NCBI GenBank assembly: GCA_012295275.1
Contig: CM022671.1
Location: forward strand, 24,489,822 to 24,553,821
Length of the DNA stretch: 64,000 nt
DNA from: Chrysomallon squamiferum
Lineage: Eukaryota > Mollusca > Gastropoda > Neomphalida > Peltospiridae
Direction of reading: 5' to 3'
Shown here piece by piece: positions 37,719 through 49,700 of this stretch. Position 1 is the first letter of the stretch. The number at the start of each line of letters is the position of its first letter. The translations under genes and the position numbers were made by a program. The notes below the pieces were generated by a model, which saw only the letters and a list, made by a program, of their open reading frames with translations, was not told where the DNA came from and made no database searches.

Positions 37719-40700
37719 TCATCTTTATTTATTAATTAGGAATATTGAAAAGATAGATGTGTGTTGTTACAATATAGAAACCATTTTAAGCAAAAGTGCT
37801 AAAACTGGTTCAACATTTTGGTTTTTACACTATGAAGTAAAGTAAAAAGAAAATGTAAAAAATGTGGATATTTGTTATTTGTATTATTATAAATACAGTT
37901 AAAATAACCATCTGAGAACCAGTTTTAGAAACTTAAAATTTCAAAAGGAATAATTTAAAATATTTGTTACAAGTGCTCTTCCCCATCAAAACTTTCTAAG
38001 TGTTCTTGTACAGTTTGTAAATATTTTCCTCCACTGATTTATTCAGTAAGAAACAAAAAGGCTTTAAAACATTTTACTAAATAATTTGGTGTCCACTCTA
38101 GGTGCATAAAACCCAGATGGATATTAAGTGGTTTATTTAATATATAGCACACAAAATAGAAATAAAGTGTTACTTGTCTGTTCAAACAGCGGCCTTGCCT
38201 ACAGGAACAATAATGTGTATACACAAAAATTAAGTTGCTCAGTGTTGATAACAGCATGTGATACTTTAGACGATATTTAAAAAACATAATAATGGTGTGA
38301 CAGACATTTCAAAATGACTGAAAGATGGATCAAATAACTGACATGAATGTACTGTATAATGTGTGGGTTTTAAGATGTTGAACTGATCCCTGCAACGGAT
38401 CATTCTTCAGGTTTACATTAATAAAAAATATATATATAAAAGATTGTGTAATCAGGTAAAAAGTACTACTTGTAAAACTGGTGAGTTCCAATTGGATTCC
38501 TGATAACACTGAACTTAGTATCATCTGGTTTTTGTTTTTGAATAAATAATGGTAACTGGTTTCAGGTGTGTGCATCAACTTGCACAGTGTCGAGTTGAGT
38601 GTGTGTTGTACCTGTGTGTGTCAAATAAAATAATGTAGCTGGTTAATAAACTTGTAATAATTACAGTATTAAAAAAAAACAAGTCGGGTTACATATATAG
38701 AATTGTACATGAACAGGTATATATAGTCTAAAATAAGTTGGGTTTTTTAAAATCACTTTTAATTACTTAACATTTTCATTTATGTTGCAATTTTATACAG
38801 TTGAAAATGGTACAGAATAATGAATGGTATATAATGTTGAATATTGCCAATGCAGATTTTTTCATTATTGAAATCAAAATCTATATATGTGCATGTATAT
38901 ATTTTTATGGTATTTACTCAAGATTTATTTATTTATTTAAAAAAATGTATTTAAAAAATTAAATATAAGTATCTGAATATACGACTAACCATTACAAAAC
39001 TTGTATTAATATTGTGTGTGTATATTTTACAGATGGAGGTGTGGGAGGAGGAGGAGGTGAGTTAACTATTTAATTATTTAATTTTGAAATACTTACTGAT
39101 TAAAACAGTTTACAAATGTAGGCTTGTTTTGGGAGTCAGCCATATGATAAAATGTGTGGGTGGAAATGAGAGTAAAAAAAAAACTGCCACCTTGATTGCT
39201 TGATAAATTAGGAATACTCGTTAATAGCCTATTGTTACAAGTTGTCATAAAAAACTGAGACTGATAGTAACTCTTCTTGTTACAATAGCCATGTCTGTTT
39301 TTATAATTGCCAATTTGGAATGAAGCTAATTGTGAATTAAAACAGCCGTTTGATGAGCTTGGATATTGATTGACATTTGTTTACTAATTATAACACTGAG
39401 ATTTGTTCAGAATTGAGTATACTTGTGTTGCTGAACTGTGATGTTACTGTTTATAAGGGAAAAAAGATTATTTTAATACAATTGTTAGAATTGGCTTATG
39501 CAGGGATTGTTTTCTGAGCAGAGTATTTATAAATTGGTTCAACATCACTCCTCTGCAGCAGATTTAAACTGGACCTTGTACTCAGAACATACAGCAAAAC
39601 TCTTTGGAATAGTCACCTGTACTTTTTCAATAGTTTATTTGTATAGTGTTTCATTCATTATATTGATTAAAATTGGAGCATTATAAGAGGAACTATAAAA
39701 AAATTTGGTACCAATATTTTTTCAATCATTCCAAATGCCAGGTAAGTGACTACTTCGTGTAATTTAAAAAAATAAAAAATTATAAAATATATCATAGTTT
39801 GTGTTATGTTTTATTTATTGTCTAGTGGATTTACATAATAAAATATATGACATGATGTATTTTATTCTTATTTCATTCTGAAGGTTATTTATAGTAATGC
39901 CTTCTCTTTTTTTTTCTTTTTTCCAGAAATGTTAAAACAGTGTTATAAAATATGTTATAAAATTTGTAGGACGTGAGATGGAGACCCAGCAGGACACAAT
40001 TTTTGTGTCTGGCATGGGAGACCAGGTGGATGAAGATGCAGTAGTCACACACTTCGGCAGTATTGGAGTCATCAAGGTGAGAGGGGTTTTTTTGTGTGGT
40101 TTTTTTTCAAACTACTTTTGTCTAATTGTAAATACATTATTTAGAAAGATATTTTCTCACTATTGCAAAACCTTGTTTGCTGTGAACATTTTTAATAATA
40201 AGAGTCTTAGTTTACAATTTAGTATGATTACAAGACATTGCAGTTACAACATTCTAAGAATATCTCTTTATATATTCACCAGATTTTGTTTTATTTTTAT
40301 TTTTAGTCTGTAATTATATCTGAATTTGTAAAGTTAATGGTTACTGTCTTGATGTGATTTATCTAAGCAATTACTTTTGTTAGACTGACAAGAGATCTGG
40401 CAAGCCTAAAGTATGGATCTACAAAGACAAGATGACTGGAACACCTAAAGGGGAGGCAACTGTCACGTTTGATGATCCAGACACTGCAAAGGCTGCCATT
40501 GATTGGTTCAATGGTTTGTTCTTCATATTTTTGTGTAGTCATGCGTGTTCATGTGAATTAACAATTATTGGTTTCAGACATACTCACACACACACGAAAA
40601 ATACAGAAGTGTTTGTGTGTGTTTGTGTGTTTGTGTGTTTTTGTTTTATATATGATGGTTAGTTACAAAAAATACTTTTGTGTATATATTTATCAGTGTT

Positions 40701-42267
40701 GTTACATATACATATTTTTCCAAGTGGTCTATTTAAAATTCTATAAAAGTATTATAATTATTTCAGGAAAGGACTTCAAAGGCAACACAATAAAAGTTGA
40801 ACTTGCTCAGAGACCTGTCAGTCAGTTTGGAACAACTCGAGGAGGTAAATAAGAAGGCATTATATGGATATTTTTTTTACTGAATCCTTGGTTTGTTTCA
40901 TGATAAAATGAAAACAAAAAAAATTATAATCTTGCATATGAATGTTATTTTAATACACAGTGATCATCAAATTTCAAAAATGTATTTCAGTTACCTTGTG
41001 TGTTCTAATAATATTTTTTTTTTTTTTTTTTTTTTCACTTTATTTTTATTTATTATTATACTTGTTTTGCAGGTGGCGGTGGTAGTGGTGGTGGTGGTGG
41101 TGGTGGACGAGGAGCTGGAGGAGGAAGAGGTAAGGGGAATAAAGTCTTAAATTAATAAAACGAGAATAAATATTAATAAAAATAGGCTGTAAATTTGATA
41201 AAATTGTGAGTTTAAAACTGATTTTCTTTTCCAGGTGGATATGGAGGTGGAGGTGGGGGTGGTGGCAGTCGAGGTGGTCGTGGTCGAGGTGGTGGCCAAG
41301 GTGGTGATAGGCAGCAAGGAGACTGGGACTGTCCCAACCCGTAAGTAAAATGTGACTTAATAATTTTTGGCTTCATTTTGGTAAATGTATTATTTCAACA
41401 TCACATAAAGTTTTCATTATTAATTACTGTTTTTCATAGATGAATAAATGATGAAAATGGTGAATATCGTTTCTAAAATATTTTGTGATGAGAATCGTGA
41501 TGAGAAGTTTGTTTCTAATTAGAATTTATCCTTTTCTAGTGATTGTAGTAACAACAACTTCGGATGGAGAAATGAATGTAATCTTTGCAATACACCAAAG
41601 CCAGACGGTCTGGATGATGGTAAGATGGGCGAAATATAATTATATCTATTTTATTACATTTAAGACTTTCTTGAAAAAAATCTGTATAACAAAATTATTT
41701 CCAATTTAGTCAAATTCAGTATAAATAACCAATATAAATGCAGTCGAGAACTTGCAAAGTCTTGAAATGGAATGCTTCTATTTATTATTTCTTTAAATGT
41801 CGTTTTATCAGTATGTTGTAATTAGATTTCAATATTTTTAGGTCGTGGTAGTGGAGGAGGAGGAGGAGGAGGTGGTGGTGGACGAGGCAGGGGTCGTGGT
41901 GGAGGTGGATACGACAGAGGTGGCCGCGGTGGATACGACAGAGGTGGCCGTGGTGGATTTGACAGAGGGAGTCGTGGTGGATTTGGTCGAGGAGGTGACA
42001 GAGGACGTGACCGGGGTGACAGGGGTGGAAGGTACATTGCTCTAAATTGGCTATAGAATGTGTCCATATATTTAAATGGTTATTTGTCTTAACTCCAAGA
42101 TAAAATATTAATATAATATTTAAAATGTTTGAAATTTATAAAGATAAAGAAATTTGTTTACTGTTAAAACAGATATATAAATATTTTACTGAACTTTTAT
42201 ATCAGTTTTATTCCTCTTTACTTTCAGACAAATGGACCGAGGCGACAGAAGACCTAAGCCATATTAA
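24765..42267 (+). CDS. FUS: FET-family RNA-binding protein (FUS/EWSR1/TAF15; Drosophila cabeza), complete, 19 exons
   Basis: Exons: 24765-24777, 26518-26557, 26927-27011, 27708-27831, 30486-30587, 31083-31154, 31961-32172, 32360-32474, 32742-32790, 37503-37540, 39033-39056, 39970-40076, 40384-40513, 40767-40844, 41073-41129, 41235-41340, 41540-41619, 41842-42031, 42228-42267. They join in frame to 553 residues. Residues 1 to about 230 are a Tyr/Gly/Gln/Ser low-complexity domain with repeated GYGQ and SYSQ. A Gly/Arg part precedes the RRM (about 300-385: RNP2 IFVSGM at 302-307, the FET-type RNP1 KGEATVTF at 349-356). RGG tracts flank a RanBP2 zinc finger with cysteines 448, 453, 464 and 467 and the motif [13 protein letters not shown]. 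The C-terminus RRPKPY is a PY nuclear-localisation signal. FET proteins bind RNA and RNA polymerase II, act in transcription and splicing, and phase-separate. Exons 5, 6, 11, 14 and 15 are 1-1 symmetric, so each can be skipped without a frame change. The gene could equally be called caz. Confidence 0.95.
27932..30310. repeat. Diverged internal duplications in FET intron 4
   Basis: The segment near 28014-28075 (GAGTATAGTTAAACATCAAA...) recurs near 29116-29175 (GATTATGGTTAAACATCAGA...). The segment near 27936-27975 (GCAGCCTAACTAACATAACT...) recurs near 28195-28235. The segment near 29281-29440 (TCATTTGAAAAATCTTGATA...) recurs near 30147-30270 (TCATTTGAAAGATCTTGACA...). Divergence is moderate. 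No terminal repeats or coding capacity were recognised. Confidence 0.6.
33447..33478. repeat. Poly-A tract of about 31 nt
   Basis: Uninterrupted A run in FET intron 9. It could be a retroposon tail remnant or slippage; no matching retroposon body was recognised upstream. Confidence 0.9.
34586..35432. repeat. Pair of about 65-bp direct repeats in FET intron 9
   Basis: The copies at about 34588-34653 and 35366-35429 share AATAGC, TATGTCCTCAAAATTATTGT, TGCTTGTGAACAA and CCATACACAGA in the same order. They are about 780 bp apart and differ by a few substitutions and a short deletion. Confidence 0.75.
37679..37715. repeat. (TA)n microsatellite
   Basis: About 18 TA units in FET intron 10. Confidence 0.95.
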
Positions 42268-42664
42268 ACAATGAAAAATTGTACTACTTGCTATTACGTG
42301 TCTGTCTTCACTGTATTGTTTTATCATATTATTCATTTTAATGGTTATCATTTCACATTTTACATTTTTATTTGTGAATCATCCCATCATGTTATGATTT
42401 CATTGCAGTTTGTAAGCATCATTAAAAAAATGTACAGACTGTAATTACTGACTTGCCTTGGTCCTTTTGTTTATTATTAGTGCATCTTTTTAGCATTTCA
42501 GCTGGAAAAAAAAAATACATTTTCATTTTCTCAAAAATGAGTGTGTTTTCATTTTTTGTTCTTGAAATATTACCAAATGAAAGTACTTTGATTAAAAATG
42601 TTATGTCAGAGTATTTGTTTAAAGCATAGTGAATAATTCATTTTAGTTCTGATGATATTAGTAA

Positions 42665-42680
42665 AATAAAAAATAATAAA
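42665..42680 (+). terminator. Candidate FET polyadenylation signals
   Basis: Two AATAAA hexamers (42665-42670 and 42675-42680) lie about 400 bp after the FET stop codon. Motif evidence only. Confidence 0.5.
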
Positions 42681-43699
42681 GTTGCTTGGAGCCAGCTCAT
42701 GTTCTTTAATGGACAGTTCTGTCGGTGAGGGATCTTAAGAACCAGATTTAAGAATCGCATTTCTGTCACTCCCTAATCAGTCTACTCTTTCAGCCGTGAG
42801 CTCGTCTTGTTAGCTGTAACTTTTTTGGAGTTGAGAGAAATCATTCTTCAAATGCAAAGGGAATGCATAAAAATGTTTTAAAAAAGGTTTGTTAGTGTGG
42901 TACATGAAGTCCCTTCACAGCATTCATTTCAGTATTAACATAGTCAGTTTCATTTTTATAAAATGCCATTTTGAAAAACTTGGCTTGACTAGTAGATTTA
43001 AGTGGAGCACTACTATTCAGCACATAGCATCCTACCAGAAATGTGCAATTTTCATATATCACATCACAATGTAAAAAGCAATTAGTGGGTGTCCAGTAAT
43101 AATATATTGATCATATACGAGTGGCAATACTTTCTTCTTTGTAAAATTTTAGCCATTCAAAAGACTGGTGTATTATGTTTGTAAACTAAAATAAAACTAT
43201 CATACTTGGATGAGTTTTCAAATCGGAATGGGGAAATAAGAACAGGACGATTTGGGGTAGGGAGGTAACCTTTCCATATTCTTGCTAATGTTGATTTTAG
43301 ATAAAACAGTTTTAATCACTAATAAACTGCCAGTAGTTAAACTGTGGTATCAGACAAGTTCGTGAATCTGTTACACTACATCAGTTACAAATGTGATGAT
43401 TTCGTGGTTTTCTGAAAACAGAAGCTAGAACTATATTTTATACATTAAGAAAACTGACAAAGAATTGAAACGGGACCAAACAAGCAGTCTTGCAAAATAA
43501 ATATTTAATTTTTTTTTCCAATAATAAAAGAAAAAGAAAAGCATTGTGAGTGCTCGACTCTATAACACTATTTTGTTTCGCACACGTGCGCACACACACA
43601 CACATATGAAAGTACATGTATATTATACATACACACATACAGTTATACATATGAAAGACTAAAAACAAAGATTAGCTGTATCATCAGTTTCAATGGCAT
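42681..43699. other. Convergent intergenic region between FET and CENP-Q
   Basis: The 3' ends of the two convergent genes face each other here. TTTATT at 43700-43705 and 43727-43732 gives AATAAA on the minus strand 30-60 nt after the CENP-Q stop. A short CA tract lies at 43585-43602. No exon was recognised. Confidence 0.5.
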
Positions 43700-43761
43700 T
43701 TTATTCCTGTGGAACTGCTACTCTGTTTTATTTGGTGTTGCTTATGAAAAGAAATGAAAAT

Positions 43762-46700
43762 TCATTCAGTGCACTCCTCGGAAGATTCCAGTGATTGGTT
43801 TTGTTTCGTAATCTCTTTATCAGTATTTTCTTCTAATGACTGCTTAAGTACAGGATGCAACTACAAAAGAAGGTGGATAACTTGAACAACATGAAACTTA
43901 GAAGGGAATTTTGAATTTAATAATACGTTAGCACCTTAAGAATAGGTTTATTTGCATCAATGAAAAAAGGAAATAAAGGCTTTAATATATCCAAAAACAT
44001 TATTATTATTATTTTTTAAGTCATCTTGGTAGTAATGAAAAACTATTTTACGTTCTTCACATATAATTATGTATATTACTGCCACGAGCACTTATTTTTA
44101 ACATGGCATGTACTTATTAAAATATTAAAATTATGAAACCTGAATATCCTTTGGGTTTGATGTCAGAGCTTCAATTTCTTCTTCCAGTTGGAAGGACTCG
44201 CTGAAGTATAAAAAAAAAAAAATTATAAAAATAAATAATATGAAATAATTGGGATTTAAAAACATTTGATATTGTTAATGTAAAAGTAACTGGTCCAAAT
44301 CAAATTATCACAAACTCTGAAGAAATTTGCCAGAACAAATGGTTTCAATTTCATAAATTAAATGTGTAAAGTTTTCATATATGTTGTTGACTCAATATCG
44401 ATAACATTTGAGCATGCTGCGTTTCACTTAAAAGAAATCTAATTTAGAGTATTCTATGGAAAACATTAGTAAAATTTTAAAACTAACTATAGGTAAGATT
44501 GTAGATAAAATACAAAGTGTACCCTTCTTCATGCTTCAGTGCTTTTTTCAGTATTGACATTTTTTCGTGAAGTTTTTCATTCTTTTCTTTCAGTTTATCC
44601 TGGGAATAATAAAGAAAAGGGGAGGTGTGTAATATTTTTTAATATTAATAGTCTCTAAAGTATTGATAAAATGTTATATACATTTTTGAAAGAGACTGTT
44701 TTAAAATTATGCAAACAACATTTCAGTAAATTAACACAATACAAAAATATAAAATGACAGTAAGTGACAAGTTATGTTAAATATCTGACTCGTAACAGGA
44801 TGTTGCTGTTTCAGCATCATTGAGATTATGTTCCTCATTCAAAAATTATGTGACAGCTTTTGATAAACCAGTAACAAAGCTATTGTATTTCCTATTTTTT
44901 TTAATGGCACTTAGTGACTCAGCTACATCATAACAGAAAGCATGTGATCTATACTGCATAGCATTTACAGCATAGAAAGAAGTGGGAGTTCAAAACATTG
45001 TAAGTAATTAACTAAGTTCATTAAACCAGTTTTCTTAAATATGATAAAATTAAATGTTTAACAGTCCCTCAGTACATATTACAACTGATAATTATTAGAT
45101 GCCGTTCACGTTTCTGGTAACATGATATGAAACAGGAAACTTGTTGCACTCACAAACCTGTTTTAGGCAATACTTTCTTACAGAGAGGAACGCTTGTACC
45201 ACAGGCATATATTATTGTGTATAGCAGATGTTGCTCTTGTTATATATTGATGTGTGTGTGTGAAAGCCATTCTGTGGCCTTCATTTTAACTAAATGATTT
45301 AACTGCTTTCAAGGTAATTTTTTTTCAATCAAAAATACATATCAAATATTTTCTGAACAATTTACACTAAAGAAGCACAGTAACGAAATTGTTCAATTAA
45401 AAAGAGAAACATATATTCTATTATTGTGTTATTAGTTTTATATTGTGTTATTAGTTTTATATTTTGTTATTTAACAGTAAAACATCATGATCTGGCTGGG
45501 TTTTCTCTTGATTACAACATTAAGTGTAACAGATGCTTCCTTTTCCAATTGCCCAGCAGTGTGTCATTGTGAACAACAAGAAAGATCTGCTGTCTGTGGA
45601 AAGACAAAGCATGGTCTGACATATATTCCTACTGTGCCAGATTATGTGAAGAATTTTAAATTAGTGAATGGCAAGCTGCCAGTGATAAACAGAACTATGC
45701 TACTGGGGTTATCAAAACTGGGACTTCTTTCATTAACTCTGAACTCGGACAATATACAGCGGTTATCAGCAGACACATTCACGGACTTTCAAGAACTGGA
45801 AACACTTGATCTTAGTGGTAATAATATACACATTGATACATTAATGTCAGCATTTAAAATTCTGGGAAATCATTTAAACCATGTTGTTCTCCACAGTATG
45901 AATATAAGTGATATACCACCCAATTTATTTCCAACAAACATTTCTTGTAATATCATCACAATTAATCTCAGTCATAACAGACTTAAAATATTCAATGAAT
46001 CTCTGTTTGCTGTAATGTCAAATTTGCAAAACATAGATGTCAGTAATAATGAAATAAACTCTGTGATTGCTGGTCAAACATATATTTTCAGTATTACACA
46101 TCTAAATATGGCGGATAACATGCTGGAGCATGTACCAGCATTCTGCTTACCTAATGGCAGCTCAAAATATCCACAACTAAAACAAATAAATCTTGACGGC
46201 AACAAAATTCAGACAATAAACAATCTTTCATTTGTCTGTCTTGACAAAATGAAAAGTGTCTCTTTAAATAATAATTTAATAACAGTTCTTGCAAAAAATA
46301 CTTTTAGCAGTCTGCCTCATTTATATAAACTACAACTGATGAGTCTAAAACTGAAAACAATTGAAGAGCTAGCTTTTAAATCTAAGACCCTAAAAATACT
46401 ATTTTTATCTTCTAATCACAGATTCGAAAGCAAAGTATTTACAGGAGATTTTCCTTTTAAATGGGCTCCTCAACTGTCAGTGTTAAATTTGCAAAGAACA
46501 CGACTTTCAGACCTTCCTTTAACTTCATTACGTGCCATGTTACTGCAACTGAAATCCATCAGATACTTAAACCTCCAGAAGACTTGGCTTTATGAGCTTC
46601 CACTTGATACATTTGGACAGCTTCCACACCTGTCCAGATTGGACCTTCAGGGAAATTATTTACCTAGATGGGATGACAGAACATTCTCCAATATGACTCA

Positions 46701-49700
46701 ACTGAAATATTTAAATCTTGATGGTTGCCGGATAAGTGTGATCAATGAAACATCATTTCCAGTAGAGGTGCGAACAAGCATCAAAGAAATTAACTTAGGA
46801 AATAATCATTTCCTTTGCTCGTGTGACTTACTATGGTTTCGGACATGGATGAATGATGTCATCAAAAACAAAAGCATAAAATTTATCAACTATCCTCAAA
46901 AATATTTTTGTAAAAATCTCAACAGAATCCATCTGGATAAGTATAATCCCACATATTCATCTTGCCATAATTTGAGCCCCTATATCATAGCAAGTATAGG
47001 TGTTGGATGTTTTGCTGTTGTCATATTGGTAATTTTCACAGTTGTGTATCGTAACAGATGGAATATCCGCTACTGTATGTATTCCAGAAGACGACGCCAT
47101 TATCAGCAGATACAACAAAGAGATGTTCAGATTAAATATGATGCCTTTGTCTCCTTTGATTCTTATGACTTGGACTGGACAATGACAGAGGTTTGTTCAT
47201 TTCTGGAGAATGAACTGCAACTCAAATTATGTATTCACAGGCGAGATTTTAAAGCTGCTAAATTGATCATTGACAACATAATGGACTGCATGGAACAGAG
47301 TGAAAAAATTATTTTAATAATATCAAACCATTTTGCCAAGAGTGCCTGGTGCCAGTGTGAGGTCCAGCTTGCGCTGGATGAACATTTCAAAAATCAAAAA
47401 GATGTCATTATTGTTGTCCGTGAAATGATAGAAAGAAAGCTAATGTTCAAATCTCTTAAAGCCTTGATGTCTTGCATCACATACATTGAGTGGGAAGATG
47501 ACAGCACAGCTAAAAAAGTTTTTATTCAGAGTTTGGCATCTGCAATGGGCTGTCAACTTAATAATGTTTAATTACATCTGTTCTTTCATTTACAGTTTAA
47601 AAGTAAGCTTACAATTCACTGAAAAAACCTGAATGGACTGTTTACTTTCAAGACAAGATAAAAAGTTTGTCTATATGAGATGAAACAGTAAACAAAAGTA
47701 ATAAACATTTTCGATTTCTTTTTATTTGTTCTAACTCAACTAAAGCCTATCTCATTATGCATTTAGACATTTTGCAACTGCATAAATCAAAACAGGTCTA
47801 TTTCTATTTTAAATTATTTGTTGACATAAAAGGCATTTTCATTTCATTTTATTTTTTTTAAAAACAACTAAATATTTATTGCAAACCATTTAAAATAAAC
47901 TTTTTGAAAGATGTCTGAGGTTACAATTTACATCAATTTTTTTGTGCCTTTACAATGGTAGTATTGTTTGCATATGCTGTGAGATACATTTAACAAAATA
48001 TTTAACGAATTTATCAGGAAATATTCTTCAATGCCTTTCACTTTATTTAACATATAACTGAAATCTAATACCAGATAATTATGTGAAATTTATTATAACT
48101 AAAGACTATTTCAAAACACTATTAATCTTTCAAACATCAATTGTACATACTTACCATTATATCTACACAATACTGCTAAATAAAGTGAAAGAATTCAAAA
48201 ACATACAAATTAAAATGAAATATAATCTGTTTCTTCACTTTATTTATGAGAAATGATTCCAGAATTTGGACATTCTTGTGTGTGTATATTTCTAATTGCT
48301 GCAACAAAACAACTGCAACCAACAGAGAAATTAACTCTTAAAATTAAATACCCACAAATATTATAAATCAAACAGATACTAAAAGAAATTAAAAATTTTA
48401 AAAATTAAATTATATACACATACACACTTTTTACCTCCACTGGTGGCTAGTGGGTGGAGTATTTTATTTTTTATTATTATTATTATTATTTCACACATAA
48501 CATTTTTTTTTTTTTTTTTTTTTTATCATGCACTTACCAGCATTGTAGAAAGGTTTTTAAAACTTTTTATTTTGCTAACAGGTCCAACAGAATTTTCCAT
48601 CTTATGTGCTAAACTACAATAAAAACAAAAAACATAATTACTTATCAGTGGACTTTTTTGTGTAAACCTCCTCATTTAATTTATATTGAATATCACGAAA
48701 TGGAAAAGTGTAATAAATATGGAAATAATAATTTGCAATTCCTATAGTATAACATATCTTTATCAGTTTGTGATTAGTTTATGTTTCAGAATTTATAAAG
48801 AGTCAAAAAAATAATAATAAAAAAAATTAAAAAAAACACCCAACCTCATAACGTTTTTAATTAAACCACCTACTTTCTTCTTAGAGTTATTAGCTCACTC
48901 TGGACGTCTTCAAACCCATTTTCTTTTATTCGGCTTAACACCATCCTATATTTAAAATAGTTTTATAATCAAAACAACAATATACCTAAAATTATGTTTC
49001 TAACTGGCATTCATCTTCAAAGTATGTTTTCTGGATAAATGCACAGGTCTCTTCCATTTAGTGTAATATAATACATTATATATTATATTTGAATATATGC
49101 AAGCATTTGTATTTCATTTATCATTCAGTGCATATGAATATACGTCAGAATCAAAGTGATCATTCCAAAACATATGATTAAGACTTTTATGATTAAATAT
49201 TTATAAAAAATATAATAAAATAAAAAAGGGCAAAAATACAATAAAACAAAAAACCTGTATTTCTAGAAATAATAAAGGAAATCTGACTGTAAGTGAGAAA
49301 ACTACACATTAAATGACGTATAGGTAACAAATTTATTAACAGTGAAATTGAAAATAGATTTATGTACAAATCATGAAAATACAGTGCTTACTGTATCTGT
49401 ATGCATGCAAATATAGTGCTAATTGTAAATAAATTTCTGTCTACATACTGAATAGCATAATCCACTAAATATAATCCATGATTTCTAGATGACAAAGATA
49501 ATGGTTTCCATTTTGATAATGCTGCTGCAGATATTTTTCTAACAGCTGATTTTTTCCCTATAATAGAAAAATAATTTAAAACTTTCTCATATAAATTTCT
49601 TATACTTCTAAAATAGGAAATGTGAATGTGTTTTATATATCCTATTAATATTATATGTCTATCATTAGCTTTAAAATATTATTTATGCATTTCAGTTCAA

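Noticed and set aside
41822-42067. Minus-strand Pro-rich ORF
   Set aside because: It is the antisense shadow of the RGG-encoding FET exon 18.
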